The notes under the pieces: generated by a model
What the model was told of the DNA's origin: nothing
Seen by the model: only the letters and a program-made list of their open reading frames with translations
The model's database searches: none
Source: DAOVRL01 sp023128595
Lineage (GTDB): Bacteria; Planctomycetota; Phycisphaerae; Sedimentisphaerales; Anaerobacaceae
Direction of reading: 5' to 3'
DNA length: 64,000 nucleotides
Assembly (NCBI GenBank): GCA_030628155.1
Contig: DAOVRL010000002.1
Location: forward strand, 1 to 64,000
Shown here: positions 16,224-26,435 of the stretch, in pieces
Layout: each line of letters begins with the position of its first letter
Position numbering within the stretch: position 1 is the first letter of the stretch
Made by a program: the position numbers and the translations under genes

Positions 16224-18275
16224 ATGCGTGGTACGAGATACGCAATATATTTCTTAGGTTTGGGTGTGGTTGGTTTTTGCCTGTTTTGTGGGTGGCTCGT
16301 TATCGAGTCCGGGCTCTTTGAGTGCTCGTCTGGGGGAGGACAAGGCTGTATCCTTCTGCAGAAGATTGGGGGTGATCAGGATGGCGAAAAAAGCGATGCA
16401 AATGCCGCCCCTGCCGAGGAAACGGCCCCGCCCACAGGTGGCGGGGCTAAACAAACGCAGAGTATCGCGTTTTGGGCCGACGACACCGCTGCCAAGACCG
16501 TTATCTTAGGCGCCGAGGACCCAAATACCGAAGATCCGGAGTACGGGTACAAGATCCAGTGGGAGCTAAGCTCCAGAGGCGCGGCCATAAGGAAGGCTAC
16601 TTTTAGCAATGGAAATGATAATGGGTTTGACGACCGCGACCCCGATGACCCACGGCCATTGGTCGTTTTTTCTCCGGCGAAGAAGAGGGGCGGCGGTGAA
16701 GTTTTGGCGATGGCTAACGGGCGTTTTGTGTTTGCTGAGTATGGGTTACAACTGCCGTTAGACAGACTTCACTGGAAGAGCTTTGGCGTTGAGCGTGGAG
16801 AAGAGAGCTCGCAGATCGCGCGGTTCGAGGTGATTATTGAGATTAAAGGCACGGGCGAGCAGGTGATGAAGCTGACCAAGACCTATAGAGTCAGGCCCAA
16901 CAGCTATTTGCTGGACTTCGATATAGCTGTTGAGAATCTTTCCGCGAATGAGGAGAAGGTGCACTTCAATTTGTCCGGGCCGGGGGGTCTTGGCAGAGAG
17001 GCCTTTCGGACGGATATGCGGAAGATTGTGGCCGGCTTTGAGGATGCAAAGGGCGAGGTTACGAGCGTAAGACTGGATAAGAAGAAACTGCATAAAGCGG
17101 CGGGTGATATTGAAGCCAGGCGCCTGAAGAAGCCCGGCGGCAACTTTCTCTGGGCCGCTGCCGTCAACAAATACTTTGCGGCGATATTAGTGCCGCAGCC
17201 CGATGCCGACAGAGACTATTGCGACTGGGTGACAGATAAGGTCGGCTGGGTGCAGAATCCTGATGGAGACGTCAAGGCGAATACCGGGGATGAGACCATC
17301 GGAGTGGAGTTGAATATTGCGTCCGACACGCTGGCCGCGGCGGGGCAAACCGGCAGCTCAAAGACGTATAGATTCCAGCTTTATATTGGGCCGAAGGACA
17401 AAAGCCTCTTTGATAAGAACGAAATGTATCGCAAATTGGGCTTTGTCCACACGATAGACTTTCTGATCTGCTGCTGCCCGGCGAGTATTATCAAGCCGCT
17501 GGCCTTCGGGATACTGGCGATAATGAAATGGATGTACGGCTTTATCGGCAACTATGGCGTGGTCATTATTATATTGGTGTTCTGCGTTCGCATTATAATG
17601 CATCCGGTTACAAAGAAAAGCCAGGTTTCGATGAGCAAGATGCAGAAGCTCGCTCCCAAGGCCGGGGAGATAAAGAAGAAATACGCCAACAACAAGGCGG
17701 AGATGAAGAAACAAATGATGGCGCTTTACAAGGAGCAAGGCGCTTCACCGATTATGGGCTTTCTGCCAATGATGGTGCAAATGCCAATCTGGATTGCGCT
17801 GTGGAGCGCGGTGTATGCGAGTATCGACCTGCGTGGGGCGGCGTTTTTGCCGTTCTGGATTACGGATTTGTCGATGCCGGATGCCCTGTTTAGATTCCCA
17901 GCGGTAACTTTGCCTTTGTTCGGGAAGTTGGATTCGTTCAACTTGTTGCCGCTTTTGATGGGTTTGGCGTTTTACATGCAGCAGAAACTGATGCCCAAAC
18001 AGGGGTCGGCGGCCACTAACCCGCAGGTGGCCCAGCAGCAGAAAATGATGATGATTATGATGCCGCTGCTGTTCCCGTTGATGTTGTACAAGGCCCCGTC
18101 GGGCGTGAATTTGTATATTATGGCAAGTACTTTCGCGGGGGTTATTGAGCAGCACGTCATCCGTAAGCACATCCGCGAGAAGGAAGATGACGAGTCAAAG
18201 GGCCTTGTGGCGGTGACGAGCAAGACCGGCGGGAAGGTCAAGAAGAAAAAGCCCAAGCCGTTCTTCAAGACGTAA
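16224..18275 (+). CDS. yidC: membrane protein insertase YidC
   Basis: YidC inserts proteins into the inner membrane, alone or with Sec. The 683-residue protein has an N-terminal membrane anchor (MRGTRYAIYFLGLGVVGFCL), a low-complexity linker, a large periplasmic P1 domain (about 90-400), and the conserved insertase core from about 425 with IIKPLAFGILAIMKWMYGFI and NYGVVIIILVFCVRIIMHP. The core also has the hydrophilic-groove arginine, the cytosolic coiled hairpin (KMQKLAPKAGEIKKKY) and further transmembrane segments. The tail is lysine-rich. The ATG at 16224 with GAGGCGG upstream is preferred to a TTG at 16191. Proximity to dnaA and mnmE is the ancestral origin arrangement. Confidence 0.95.
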   Translation: MRGTRYAIYFLGLGVVGFCLFCGWLVIESGLFECSSGGGQGCILLQKIGGDQDGEKSDANAAPAEETAPPTGGGAKQTQSIAFWADDTAAKTVILGAEDPNTEDPEYGYKIQWELSSRGAAIRKATFSNGNDNGFDDRDPDDPRPLVVFSPAKKRGGGEVLAMANGRFVFAEYGLQLPLDRLHWKSFGVERGEESSQIARFEVIIEIKGTGEQVMKLTKTYRVRPNSYLLDFDIAVENLSANEEKVHFNLSGPGGLGREAFRTDMRKIVAGFEDAKGEVTSVRLDKKKLHKAAGDIEARRLKKPGGNFLWAAAVNKYFAAILVPQPDADRDYCDWVTDKVGWVQNPDGDVKANTGDETIGVELNIASDTLAAAGQTGSSKTYRFQLYIGPKDKSLFDKNEMYRKLGFVHTIDFLICCCPASIIKPLAFGILAIMKWMYGFIGNYGVVIIILVFCVRIIMHPVTKKSQVSMSKMQKLAPKAGEIKKKYANNKAEMKKQMMALYKEQGASPIMGFLPMMVQMPIWIALWSAVYASIDLRGAAFLPFWITDLSMPDALFRFPAVTLPLFGKLDSFNLLPLLMGLAFYMQQKLMPKQGSAATNPQVAQQQKMMMIMMPLLFPLMLYKAPSGVNLYIMASTFAGVIEQHVIRKHIREKEDDESKGLVAVTSKTGGKVKKKKPKPFFKT

Positions 18276-18296
18276 ACCTAATGCGCTCCCGCCTAC

Positions 18297-18413
18297 TGTC
18301 ATTGCGAGGCGTGGCGAAGAATCTCGACGACGGAACGACATTTCCTTCCAAGGCCGGATTCTTCCCCTTCGAGCCTTCGGCCAGGCTAAAGGCTTTTTGC
18401 GGTCAGAATGACA
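18297..18413. repeat. palindromic dispersed repeat (CATTGCGAG family, diverged copy)
   Basis: The spacer between yidC and mnmE starts TGTCATTGCGAGGC and ends with the imperfect arm GGTCAGAATGACA. It is a longer, diverged member of the family whose compact copies are at 49983-50060 and 60236-60314. Confidence 0.65.
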
Positions 18414-18451
18414 ACGGGGCTGCCACACTTGTCAAGAGATAGAAGCACGGG

Positions 18452-19882
18452 ATGTACGAGCTTGATGACACTATTGTAGCGGTCAGTTCGCCGAGTATGG
18501 GGGCAAGGACGATTGTTCGCATTACGGGGGCCAAGACAATCGAGGCCTGCGAGCAAATTTTCAGTCCATCGATTTCCAAAGAAGAGGCCGGTCTTTTTTC
18601 CGGGTATGTTGCGATTGACGAAGAGTTGAGCGTTGACGCCGCGTTGTATTTGTTTTTGGCGCCACATTCCTATACGGGCGAGGACGTTGCGGAACTTCAT
18701 ATCCGCGCGAATTGGGCTGTTACCGAGGCGTTGATGGACAACCTATTGGGCAGGGGGCTTCGAACGGCCGGGCCGGGTGAATTTACGGCGAGGGCGTACC
18801 TGAACGGCAAGATCGATCTGGCCCAGGCCGAGGCAGTGAACGAAATCGTGGTCAGCTCGAACATATTTCAATTAGCTGCCGCTGAAAAACTCCTGAGCGG
18901 GCGGTTGTCGGAGGCCACGGAGGAAATACGCTCGGCGATTATGGACTGTCTTAGCTTGATTGAAGCGGGACTGGATTTCAGCGGCGAGGATGTCGAGTTT
19001 ATAACCCAACAGGAGGCAGTCGAGCGACTTGGTGGGATAAAGAAGCAGCTTGAGGAGCTGCTGTCCGGCGGCATCAGTTATGAGTCCGTTATTGATTTGC
19101 CGGCTGTGGGGATAGCGGGGGCTCCGAATGCCGGCAAGAGCAGCCTTGTTAATAAACTGCTCGGTGAGCAAAGAAGCATCGTCTCCCAGGAGCGAAAGAC
19201 CACAAGGGACGTTCTGACAGGTGTGCTGATGTTGACCCATTGCAGATGTGTGCTGTTCGATTGTGCCGGGCTGATATGCGAACCGGAAGGTATCCTCGAT
19301 GAATTGGCACAACAGGCGGCAATCGAGGCGCTGCGAAACAGCGCTGTGGTTGTGTTCTGCGTCGATATATCAAAGTCAGACTGGTCCGAAGATGTTTCGA
19401 TTTACGGATGTGTGGAATCCGGAGCACTCATGCCGGTCGCGACGAAATCGGATTTGCTTTGTGAAGGTGCGTTGGTTGGTTGCCTTGCCGAGCTAAAGGG
19501 CGTGTTCGGGGCTGAGTTTCTGCCAACTTCAGTAAGGAACGGGGCCGGAATAGAGCTGCTGCGAGAAGCGATCGACACAAAGATTACCGAGCCGGCACTT
19601 GGTTCGGCGGCGCGATCGCGGGGTTTGCCTTTTTCAGAGAATGCCCAAAGCGCGATTGCCCTTACGGCACGGCACAAACAGGCAGTGACCGAGGCGATTG
19701 GGAACGTCGGTGAAGCCATCAGCGAATTGCAGGCAGGTAAGGATGAAGGGGCTGCAGAGGTTGTAGCGATGATGCTGCGAGCTGCTTACCAGTGCGTTTC
19801 GGCTATCGAGCAAGCGCAGTGCATCGAGGTTGACGAGCAGATATTGGAGAGGATATTCAGCCGCTTTTGTATAGGGAAATAG
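18452..19882 (+). CDS. mnmE: tRNA modification GTPase MnmE (TrmE)
   Basis: With MnmG, MnmE makes the 5-carboxymethylaminomethyl group on wobble uridine of certain tRNAs. The 476-residue protein has the N-terminal THF-binding domain (DTIVAVSSPSMGARTIVRIT, YTGEDVAELHIRAN, GRGLRTAGPGEFTARAYLNG), a helical domain, and an inserted G domain. That domain has G1 GAPNAGKSSL, G2 KTTRDVL, G3 DCAGL (normally DTAG) and G4 TKSD. The obligate C-terminal FCIGK is present. The cysteine in G3 is an unusual substitution. It converges with dnaK. Confidence 0.96.
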   Translation: MYELDDTIVAVSSPSMGARTIVRITGAKTIEACEQIFSPSISKEEAGLFSGYVAIDEELSVDAALYLFLAPHSYTGEDVAELHIRANWAVTEALMDNLLGRGLRTAGPGEFTARAYLNGKIDLAQAEAVNEIVVSSNIFQLAAAEKLLSGRLSEATEEIRSAIMDCLSLIEAGLDFSGEDVEFITQQEAVERLGGIKKQLEELLSGGISYESVIDLPAVGIAGAPNAGKSSLVNKLLGEQRSIVSQERKTTRDVLTGVLMLTHCRCVLFDCAGLICEPEGILDELAQQAAIEALRNSAVVVFCVDISKSDWSEDVSIYGCVESGALMPVATKSDLLCEGALVGCLAELKGVFGAEFLPTSVRNGAGIELLREAIDTKITEPALGSAARSRGLPFSENAQSAIALTARHKQAVTEAIGNVGEAISELQAGKDEGAAEVVAMMLRAAYQCVSAIEQAQCIEVDEQILERIFSRFCIGK

Positions 19883-20026
19883 CCGGGCGAATAGCTGGTA
19901 TCGGGCATTCAACTCTTTGGGCCAAGATTTCAAGCTATCCTTATCCGGCTTTTTGTCACCGTTCAATCGGGTTTGCCCGCCTTTGTGGAGCAAAAGATCG
20001 TTATTTCCAAGGTCTTGGGTTTTTGG

Positions 20027-21961
20027 TTAGCTGTCCTTGGCTTCGAATTCGGCGTCGATTACATCGTCGTCGGCTTTTCTTTTTACGTCGCCCTCGGGCG
20101 GTGGAGTCGCCTGGCCGGCAGGTTCGCCGGTTGGCGCTGAAGCGGCCTGCTTTTTGGCGGCCTCTTCGTAGAGGGTTTTTCCCAGTTCCTGGCCGGCGGT
20201 GCCGAGGTTTTCGATGGCTTTCTTTATCGCATCTGCGTCTTCGCCTTTAACTGCTTCTTTGAGGTTGTTGACGGCACTTTCGATATTTCCGCGGGTCTCG
20301 GCAGAGACTTTGTCGCCGTGTTCTTTGAGCGTTTTTTCGGTTGAATAGATCAGTTGGTCGGCCTGATTCTTGAGGTCAACGACTTCTCTTTTCTTCTTAT
20401 CTTCCTCTGCGTGTGCCTCGGCCTCCTTGGTCATCTTCTTAACCTCCTGATCGCTCAGGCCCGAGCTGGACTTAATCTCGATGGACTGCTGCTTTCCGGT
20501 GCCGAGGTCTTTTGCTGAGACGTTCAGGATGCCGTTGGCGTCAATGTCGAAGGCGACCTCAATCTGCGGGATGCCCCTCGGCGCGGGCGGGACTTCGGTG
20601 AGCTGGAACCTGCCGAGCGTGCGGTTGTCCCTGGCAAATTCCCTTTCGCCCTGCAGGACGTGGATGTCAACGGTGGTTTGACTATCGGCTGCGGTCGAGA
20701 AGATTTGTTTCTTGCCGTTCGGGATTGTGGTGTTTCGCTCAATCAATCTTGTCAACACTCCGCCGAGGGTTTCGACGCCGAGCGAAAGCGGGGTAACGTC
20801 CAGGAGCAGAATATCCTTGACGCCTGCATCACCAGCGAGGATCGCGCCCTGAATGGCAGCGCCTAATGCAACGACCTCATCGGGATTGATGCTTTTGTTG
20901 GGCTCTTTGTCGAAGATGTCTTTTACGATCTCCTGGACCTTCGGGATCCTCGTGGAGCCTCCGACGAGCAGTACCTCAGCGATTTCGCCGGGTTTTAGCT
21001 TGGCATCATCGAGTGCTTTATGACAGGGTTCTTTCAGCCGTTGCAATATAGGTTCTGCGAGTGATTCGAACTTGCTGCGGGTGATGGTAATCTGCAAATG
21101 CTTTGGCCCTGAGGCGTCGGCGGTGATAAAGGGCAGGTTGACCGTGGTTTCGACCTGCGTGCTCAACTCGCATTTTGCCTTTTCGGCGGCTTCCTTGAGG
21201 CGCTGGTGGGCCATAGGGTCGTCGCGGAGGTCGATGCCTTCGGTCTTTTTGAACTCGTCGGCCAAATAAGTTATCAGAACGGCGTCGAGGTCGTCGCCGC
21301 CGAGGTGCGTATCACCGTTGGTGCTGAGGACTTCAAATACGTTGTCACCGATGTCGAGGATAGAGATGTCGAACGTGCCGCCACCGAAATCGAAGATAGC
21401 GACCTTTTCATTCTTTTTCTTCTCGAGGCCATAGGCCAGTGCGGCGGCGGTCGGCTCGTTGATGATTCGCTCGACCTCAAGGCCTGCTATCTTTCCGGCA
21501 TCCTTGGTCGCCTGGCGCTGGGAGTCGTTGAAATAAGCGGGTACGGTAATGACAGCCTTTGTGACCGTCTCTCCCAGATAGTCCTCGGCGGTTTTTTTGA
21601 GGTCCTGGAGAATCATTGCCGAGACTTCCGGCGGGGTGTACTCCTTTGAGCGGACTTCGACCTTGACGAGCTCGTCTGCGGCGCCGGTGATTTTGTAGGG
21701 GACGATTTTTTCTTCTGCTGAGACCTCGTTGTGCCTTCGACCCATGAAACGCTTTATTGAGAAAACGGTGTTTTCCGGATTTGTGACCTGCTGATGGCGT
21801 GCGATTTGTCCGACGAGCCTGTCGCCCTTATCGGTAAAGCCGACGACCGAGGGTGTCAGTCTGGAGCCAGCGGAATTGACCAATACCTTGGGCGATGAGC
21901 CTTCCATTACCGCGACCACAGAAATTGTGGTTCCCAAATCTATTCCGATGATTTTAGCCAT
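20027..21961 (-). CDS. dnaK: chaperone protein DnaK (Hsp70)
   Basis: This is an ATP-dependent Hsp70 chaperone. The 644-residue protein has the nucleotide-binding domain with GIDLGTTISVVAVMEG (usually TTNS), IFDFGGGTFDISILDIG and VLLVGGSTRIPKVQE. The LLLDVTPLSLGVETLGG linker, the substrate-binding domain and a lid ending in DDVIDAEFEAKDS follow. The ATG at 21961 has AAAGGAA about 7 nt upstream. No dnaJ or grpE is adjacent; upstream is a long repeat-rich non-coding region. Confidence 0.97.
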   Translation of the reverse strand: MAKIIGIDLGTTISVVAVMEGSSPKVLVNSAGSRLTPSVVGFTDKGDRLVGQIARHQQVTNPENTVFSIKRFMGRRHNEVSAEEKIVPYKITGAADELVKVEVRSKEYTPPEVSAMILQDLKKTAEDYLGETVTKAVITVPAYFNDSQRQATKDAGKIAGLEVERIINEPTAAALAYGLEKKKNEKVAIFDFGGGTFDISILDIGDNVFEVLSTNGDTHLGGDDLDAVLITYLADEFKKTEGIDLRDDPMAHQRLKEAAEKAKCELSTQVETTVNLPFITADASGPKHLQITITRSKFESLAEPILQRLKEPCHKALDDAKLKPGEIAEVLLVGGSTRIPKVQEIVKDIFDKEPNKSINPDEVVALGAAIQGAILAGDAGVKDILLLDVTPLSLGVETLGGVLTRLIERNTTIPNGKKQIFSTAADSQTTVDIHVLQGEREFARDNRTLGRFQLTEVPPAPRGIPQIEVAFDIDANGILNVSAKDLGTGKQQSIEIKSSSGLSDQEVKKMTKEAEAHAEEDKKKREVVDLKNQADQLIYSTEKTLKEHGDKVSAETRGNIESAVNNLKEAVKGEDADAIKKAIENLGTAGQELGKTLYEEAAKKQAASAPTGEPAGQATPPPEGDVKRKADDDVIDAEFEAKDS

Positions 21962-23097
21962 CTTAAGTTCCTTTCGTTATGACTTCGCCTCATAATATCC
22001 CGTAGTCGGCGCGCTTGGACCTGTGCCCGGCTGAAGTTAGGATGTGCAAAATGCGTGCCAATCGGGCAGACCACTTGCGCCGAGGCGCATAACTGCTTGT
22101 ATTTCAAGTGGTTAGGTATTCTTTTGTGCAGTTTTGAGATAGTAGGATGTGATTCTTTTTGTGCCATTTTGGCAGATTCGACAGGCGCACGATGAGGCAA
22201 ACCGAGGAGACGGACCATCGGGCTGTGGGTTAGGAGGGTGTGAATTCTGTTTCCGGCGGTCTGTAAGTTTCTTTTTATGTGCAAGAGGAGAAAATGCACG
22301 GCGGACACGTCTAATTTCGGTTGTGGGTAATTGGGAGGGGTGGGGGCTTTGGGCGAGGTGGGAATTGGGTTTGATTGGGTTCGTTTTGGGTTCGTTTTTT
22401 TGAGTGGCCAAGGGTGGTTTGTTGTCGTAAACCTTTGCGAGACAGAAGGTTGCATTGGATTTGTCCATAAGAAGATTGGGTTTGAATTGGGTTCGTTTTG
22501 GGTTCGTTTTTCATTGTCCGAGGGGGTATAAAATCTCCGTAAACCTTTTTTATATATAGGGTTAGGTTCGTTTTTGCCTCGGTGGAAATTGGGTTCGTTT
22601 TGCATAAAAAGGGGCTGATTTGTAGAGTTCTCTCTACAAATGTAGAGAGTTCTCGACAGATGTAGAGCGCCGCAGAAGACAGAAGATGGATTTCCGGCGG
22701 GGCGGGATTGGTTGAGAGTGCAAAAGTCAAAGTGGAAAGTGGAAAATTGTGGAATCGCGACGTTGTCGGGATGGGTGTTTTCGTTGTTGGTTTGTCTGTT
22801 CATAATTACTTGTGAGGCAATGGGTTATGTTGGTTCGGGTTGGGAACCGGGTGGTGAGTATTGAATATCAATGATCCGCTATTAGTTTGATAGGCATTAT
22901 ACACGAAAGAGAGTTGGATGTCAAGTGAAAAATTTAGAAAGCGGGGAGCGTATAGCGTGGAGCGTAGAGGGGGTAGAACACACAAGAACAGAAGGGTATA
23001 AGGCATAAGGCAGAGGTTGGGGGATTAGTCATCCTCGTTCATCCACTACTCTGCTACGATGCACAGGTCGAGGAAATTGATATCGACTGGTTGTTGT
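21962..23097. other. repeat-rich non-coding region upstream of dnaK
   Basis: This 1.1-kb stretch has no supported gene. A 287-codon minus-strand frame through it is low complexity (Asn, Pro and Thr rich, with NEPN/KRTQ-like runs) and is produced by the G/T-rich repeats at 22360-22610. A small perfect hairpin, CTCTCTAC-AAAT-GTAGAGAG, lies at 22630-22649 within a set of TGTAGAG repeats. The dnaK promoter is presumably in the first few hundred bases, but none was identified with confidence. Confidence 0.6.
22360..22610. repeat. TTGGGTTCGTTTT-type dispersed repeat block
   Basis: Units of TTGGGTTCGTTTTGGGTTCG occur at about 22368-22400 and 22483-22512, with further partial units at 22560-22608. 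On the minus strand they read as Lys-Thr-Asn-Pro/Asn-Glu-Pro-Asn peptides. From memory such peptide strings are frequent as hypothetical proteins in this bacterial group, and they are best regarded as translated non-coding repeats. Confidence 0.65.
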
Positions 23098-24711
23098 TCA
23101 GTTACCCTTGCCTTCGAGCCAGTGGTCGAAAAATATCTTGATATCCGCCCAATCAACTCCATCGGAAAAATCCAGGTCAGTTCCCTCACAGTCATTAGCA
23201 CCGCTGCAATTGCTATCCAGCCAGTGATTAGCAAAGAATGAGTAATCTCTAAAATCAACCCCGTGCGGACATAGAAAATCTGCAGATGCTATTTGCCAGA
23301 TGAACCTCGGATAGTTCATCCCCTCGCAAGTAAGGTCCCAGACACTAACAAAGTCCCAGCCGGCGTCGGTAAATGTAGTTCTGGTGTGCATCTGTGCGGT
23401 GGGCAGGCCTGCCAGATTGGTAGCTGTGCCGCTATTATAACCGATACTGACGGTTACGCCGTGGGTCTGGGTGTCGGTGTCCCAGAAGCAGTTCGAGACA
23501 CTGCCGACATTACTCCCCACCAGGCCGCCGACACGCTCGTCGGTTCCGTTGACATCGCCGGTAGAATAGCAGTGCGAGACACTGCCTCCATTTGCCCCCA
23601 CCAGGCCACCGACATACGTATTACCTCTAACATCGCCGGTAGAATAGCAGTTCGAGACATGGGCACCATTTGCTCCCACCAGGCCGCCGACACCAACATC
23701 ACCGCTTACATCACCGGTAGAATAACAGTTCGAGACACTGCCTCCATTTGCCCCCACCAGGCCACCGACATTGGCGTGACCGATGACATCGCCGGTAGAA
23801 TAGCAGTTCGAGATAGTGCCGAAATTTAACCCCACCAGGCCGCCGACATAGTCTTTACCGCCTACATCTCCGGTAGAATAGCAGTTCGAGATACTGCCAT
23901 AGTAACTCAACCCCACCAGTCCGCCGAGAGACCAACCACCACTGACATCGCCGGTAGAATAGCAGTTCGAGACACCTCCACCATTCGATCCCACCAGGCC
24001 GGCGACAGACCACCCCGTTCCGCTGACATCGCCGGTAGAATAGCAGTTCGAGACACCGCCACTATTATCCCCCACCAGTCCGCCGACATCCTCGACACCA
24101 TTGACATCAGCGGTAGAATAAGAGTTCGAAACAGTGCCGTAATAATTCTTCCCCACCAGGCCGCCGACATCCGACGAGGTTCCCCTTACAGAGCCGGTAG
24201 AATAGCAATTAGAGACACTGCCATCATGATTTCCCGCCACCAGGCCGCCGACAAACCTATCACCGCTGACAGAGCCGCGTGCAAGCGCCAGGTTCCTGAC
24301 TTCGCCGTCACCGGTATAGCCGAAAAGGCCCAGATAATCGTTACCGGCCCCGCCGTCGTCGATAGTCAGGTTTGTTATCTTACGGTCGTTCCCGTCAAAG
24401 ACGCCGGTAAAGGCAGTCCCGTCAAAAGAATAATTGGCATTATTCGTATCTGGGGCGATAACGGCGGTGGAGTAGGTTCGCCCGGCCAGATTGACATCCG
24501 TGTCCAATCTCGTATAGTCGTCCCAGTAATTAGAATCAGCAGCAAACTCATCAAAGTCTGTTAATGACTGTATTAGCCAGGGTTCTCCTTCAGTCCCTGA
24601 ACCAGACAAAGCCAGAGCAGTATCTACGCATAAGCTGCCTGTCCCCAAACAGCAGATGATTAAGAGTATAGCGACCCCGCCCAACAGATTTGAACTTCTC
24701 GTTCCAATCAT
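23098..24711 (-). CDS. secreted GLUG-repeat protein with dockerin-like C-terminus
   Basis: The 537-residue protein has a signal peptide (about 1-37, hydrophobic core GVAILLIICCLGTGSLC). An N-terminal segment with LTDFDEFAADSNYWDDYTRL follows. From about residue 150 come at least ten tandem GLUG motifs of about 25 residues (VGGLVG.N.G.VSNCYSTGDVSG). The C-terminal 60 residues contain two acidic HWLD/HWLEG motifs (FRDYSFFANHWLD and DWADIKIFFDHWLEG), the planctomycete dockerin-like cell-surface module. GGAGGT precedes the ATG. The role is probably adhesion or surface display; the function is unknown. A decayed second copy of its N-terminal region lies at 49701-49973. Confidence 0.85.
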   Translation of the reverse strand: MIGTRSSNLLGGVAILLIICCLGTGSLCVDTALALSGSGTEGEPWLIQSLTDFDEFAADSNYWDDYTRLDTDVNLAGRTYSTAVIAPDTNNANYSFDGTAFTGVFDGNDRKITNLTIDDGGAGNDYLGLFGYTGDGEVRNLALARGSVSGDRFVGGLVAGNHDGSVSNCYSTGSVRGTSSDVGGLVGKNYYGTVSNSYSTADVNGVEDVGGLVGDNSGGVSNCYSTGDVSGTGWSVAGLVGSNGGGVSNCYSTGDVSGGWSLGGLVGLSYYGSISNCYSTGDVGGKDYVGGLVGLNFGTISNCYSTGDVIGHANVGGLVGANGGSVSNCYSTGDVSGDVGVGGLVGANGAHVSNCYSTGDVRGNTYVGGLVGANGGSVSHCYSTGDVNGTDERVGGLVGSNVGSVSNCFWDTDTQTHGVTVSIGYNSGTATNLAGLPTAQMHTRTTFTDAGWDFVSVWDLTCEGMNYPRFIWQIASADFLCPHGVDFRDYSFFANHWLDSNCSGANDCEGTDLDFSDGVDWADIKIFFDHWLEGKGN

Positions 24712-25257
24712 CCTAATCTACCTCCAGTCCGGCCAGTGTCCATAGCCGGGCCTGCACAGATGAGCCGCGCGATGAGAAATCAGCGAAGGTGTCCGGCAAT
24801 CGTTGCAAAGAATAGGATACCACATTTTGCCGGTCTTTTGAAGTTGAATTTGTGCGAAATATCGGACCCTACATGGCTTAGAAGGCAGGAAGACTGCCTT
24901 TTCTGACGTTTTAGAGGGATAACTACTATACAGTGCGAGATTTGGGGTGGAAAATTCCACGGATTTTCAAGAATTTTTGCAAATATTTTTGGGGGTGGGT
25001 GTCGGGTGGGGTTTGGACAAAGGGCTGACGCCTGAGCTAAACGGCCCTTTGCTTGTGAGCATCTATCCTATTGGCGCGACCGCAACGGCCCTCCCGGGCT
25101 CTTTCGAGGGAGGGAGTTGGAAGTTCAAAGTGTAAAGTGTAAAGTTGTGGTATAGCTGCGCGATGGTTGGACAGGCTCACCATCTTGGGCAACGTCGAAG
25201 GACAAATTCAAATGGGGAGGATAAATGGGAGAGGATGATTTGGCAGGCTGTTAGGAT
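24712..25257. other. intergenic region between the GLUG gene and mcsB
   Basis: No gene is supported. It holds a hairpin (AGAAGGCAG-GAAGA-CTGCCTTTTCT, about 24880-24902), which would terminate plus-strand transcription. It also holds an AAAGGGC...GCCCTTT inverted repeat near 25018-25052 and short AGTGTAA tandem units near 25130. The GLUG gene promoter must lie in the left part. Confidence 0.5.
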
Positions 25258-26385
25258 TTAGGTTTGCTGGTTGAGTGCTGAGCGGATGATTTGTGCCCGG
25301 AGTGCGTCTCTATCGGTCGGATCGAGGGTTTCGCCGTGGTTTAACTGGAGATGAGCGGGGAGAGTGAGCATAAACAGGCGGTTTATGGTTGCGATGGAAA
25401 TAGCCGGGCGTCCTTTGGCTTTGGTGGCGCCGCAGAGCGTGCAAAGCCTTTCTATGGCGGGAGTTGAGGCCCCCATGTGCTCGTGCATGTTGATGCCGAG
25501 TCGCAGGTGGCTCAGCAGGAACAGGGCCTCCTGGGAGCTTATCAAGTGGGCGTTCTGCAGCAGTGCCATCGCACGGGAGATTTTATCGTCGAGGACGTGG
25601 GTGTCCTTGGAGAGCAGGTGGTTTCGGGCAACGTTTTCGTACTCGATTACTTCGGGAATGATGTCGTTTTCAAATTGCGAGACGATTTGCGACTCCGAGA
25701 CGCCGAGCGTTACCTGATTGGACAGTTGATAGAGATCGCTGGCGGCCTCGGTTCCCTCGCCGAAGAGTCCTCTGACGGCGAGGCTCATATCCTTAGCGGC
25801 GTTGAAGAATTTCTCGATCTGGCCGGTCATTTTAAGTGCCGGCAGATGGAGCATTACCGAGACCCTTATTCCGGTGCCCAGATTAGTAGGACAGGCCGTC
25901 AGGTAGCCGAAGCGAGGACTGAAGGCATAATCGACCTTTTGCTCAATCATATCGTCGATCTTGTTTATCTGCTTTGCACACTGGGAGAGCTGACATCCGG
26001 CTTTGAGGACCTGGATTCGCAGATGGTCCTCTTCGTTGATCATAGCGGTGAAGAACTCGCGCTGGGCCAGGACGACTCCTCGGGGGCCTTTGCCGAAGGC
26101 GTGGTGTCGGCTGATAAGATGTCGCTCGACGAGGAAATTTCTGCTCAAAGTGGGGGCTTTATCGACACTGATGTAATAGACTTTATCGCCTAATTCGAGC
26201 GACATCAGGACGTCTTTTAGCTTTTTGAGTATTTCGGATTTTTCAGCGGTTGAGCACCGGCTGAGGAATTTATGGCCTGCCAGGTTTCTCGCCAGACGAA
26301 TCCGTGAGGATATAACGATGTCGGACAACGGCCCGGAGCCGTCAAACCACTCATTTATGTCGCCACTAATGTCAGTCAGTTTCAT
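25258..26385 (-). CDS. mcsB: protein-arginine kinase McsB
   Basis: It phosphorylates arginine residues on proteins, marking them for ClpCP degradation in Firmicutes. The 375-residue protein has the ATP:guanido phosphotransferase core: VISSRIRLARNLAGH, the INEEDHLRIQ loop, CPTNLGTGIRVSVMLHLP (catalytic cysteine loop), and the C-terminal Arg/Asn-rich nucleotide segment. The N-terminal substrate-selecting domain of true creatine kinases is absent, as in McsB. It follows mcsA by 50 bp. No clpC is present in the window. Confidence 0.92.
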   Translation of the reverse strand: MKLTDISGDINEWFDGSGPLSDIVISSRIRLARNLAGHKFLSRCSTAEKSEILKKLKDVLMSLELGDKVYYISVDKAPTLSRNFLVERHLISRHHAFGKGPRGVVLAQREFFTAMINEEDHLRIQVLKAGCQLSQCAKQINKIDDMIEQKVDYAFSPRFGYLTACPTNLGTGIRVSVMLHLPALKMTGQIEKFFNAAKDMSLAVRGLFGEGTEAASDLYQLSNQVTLGVSESQIVSQFENDIIPEVIEYENVARNHLLSKDTHVLDDKISRAMALLQNAHLISSQEALFLLSHLRLGINMHEHMGASTPAIERLCTLCGATKAKGRPAISIATINRLFMLTLPAHLQLNHGETLDPTDRDALRAQIIRSALNQQT

Positions 26386-26435
26386 ATTTTGTAGTGCGTA
26401 AATGGCTTTGCGTTTCGCATAGGACGCAAAGCGTA

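Noticed and set aside
21940..22803. 287-codon minus-strand frame upstream of dnaK
   Set aside because: Low-complexity Asn/Pro/Thr-rich translation created by TTGGGTTCGTTTT repeats, overlaps the dnaK start, and has no family motif.
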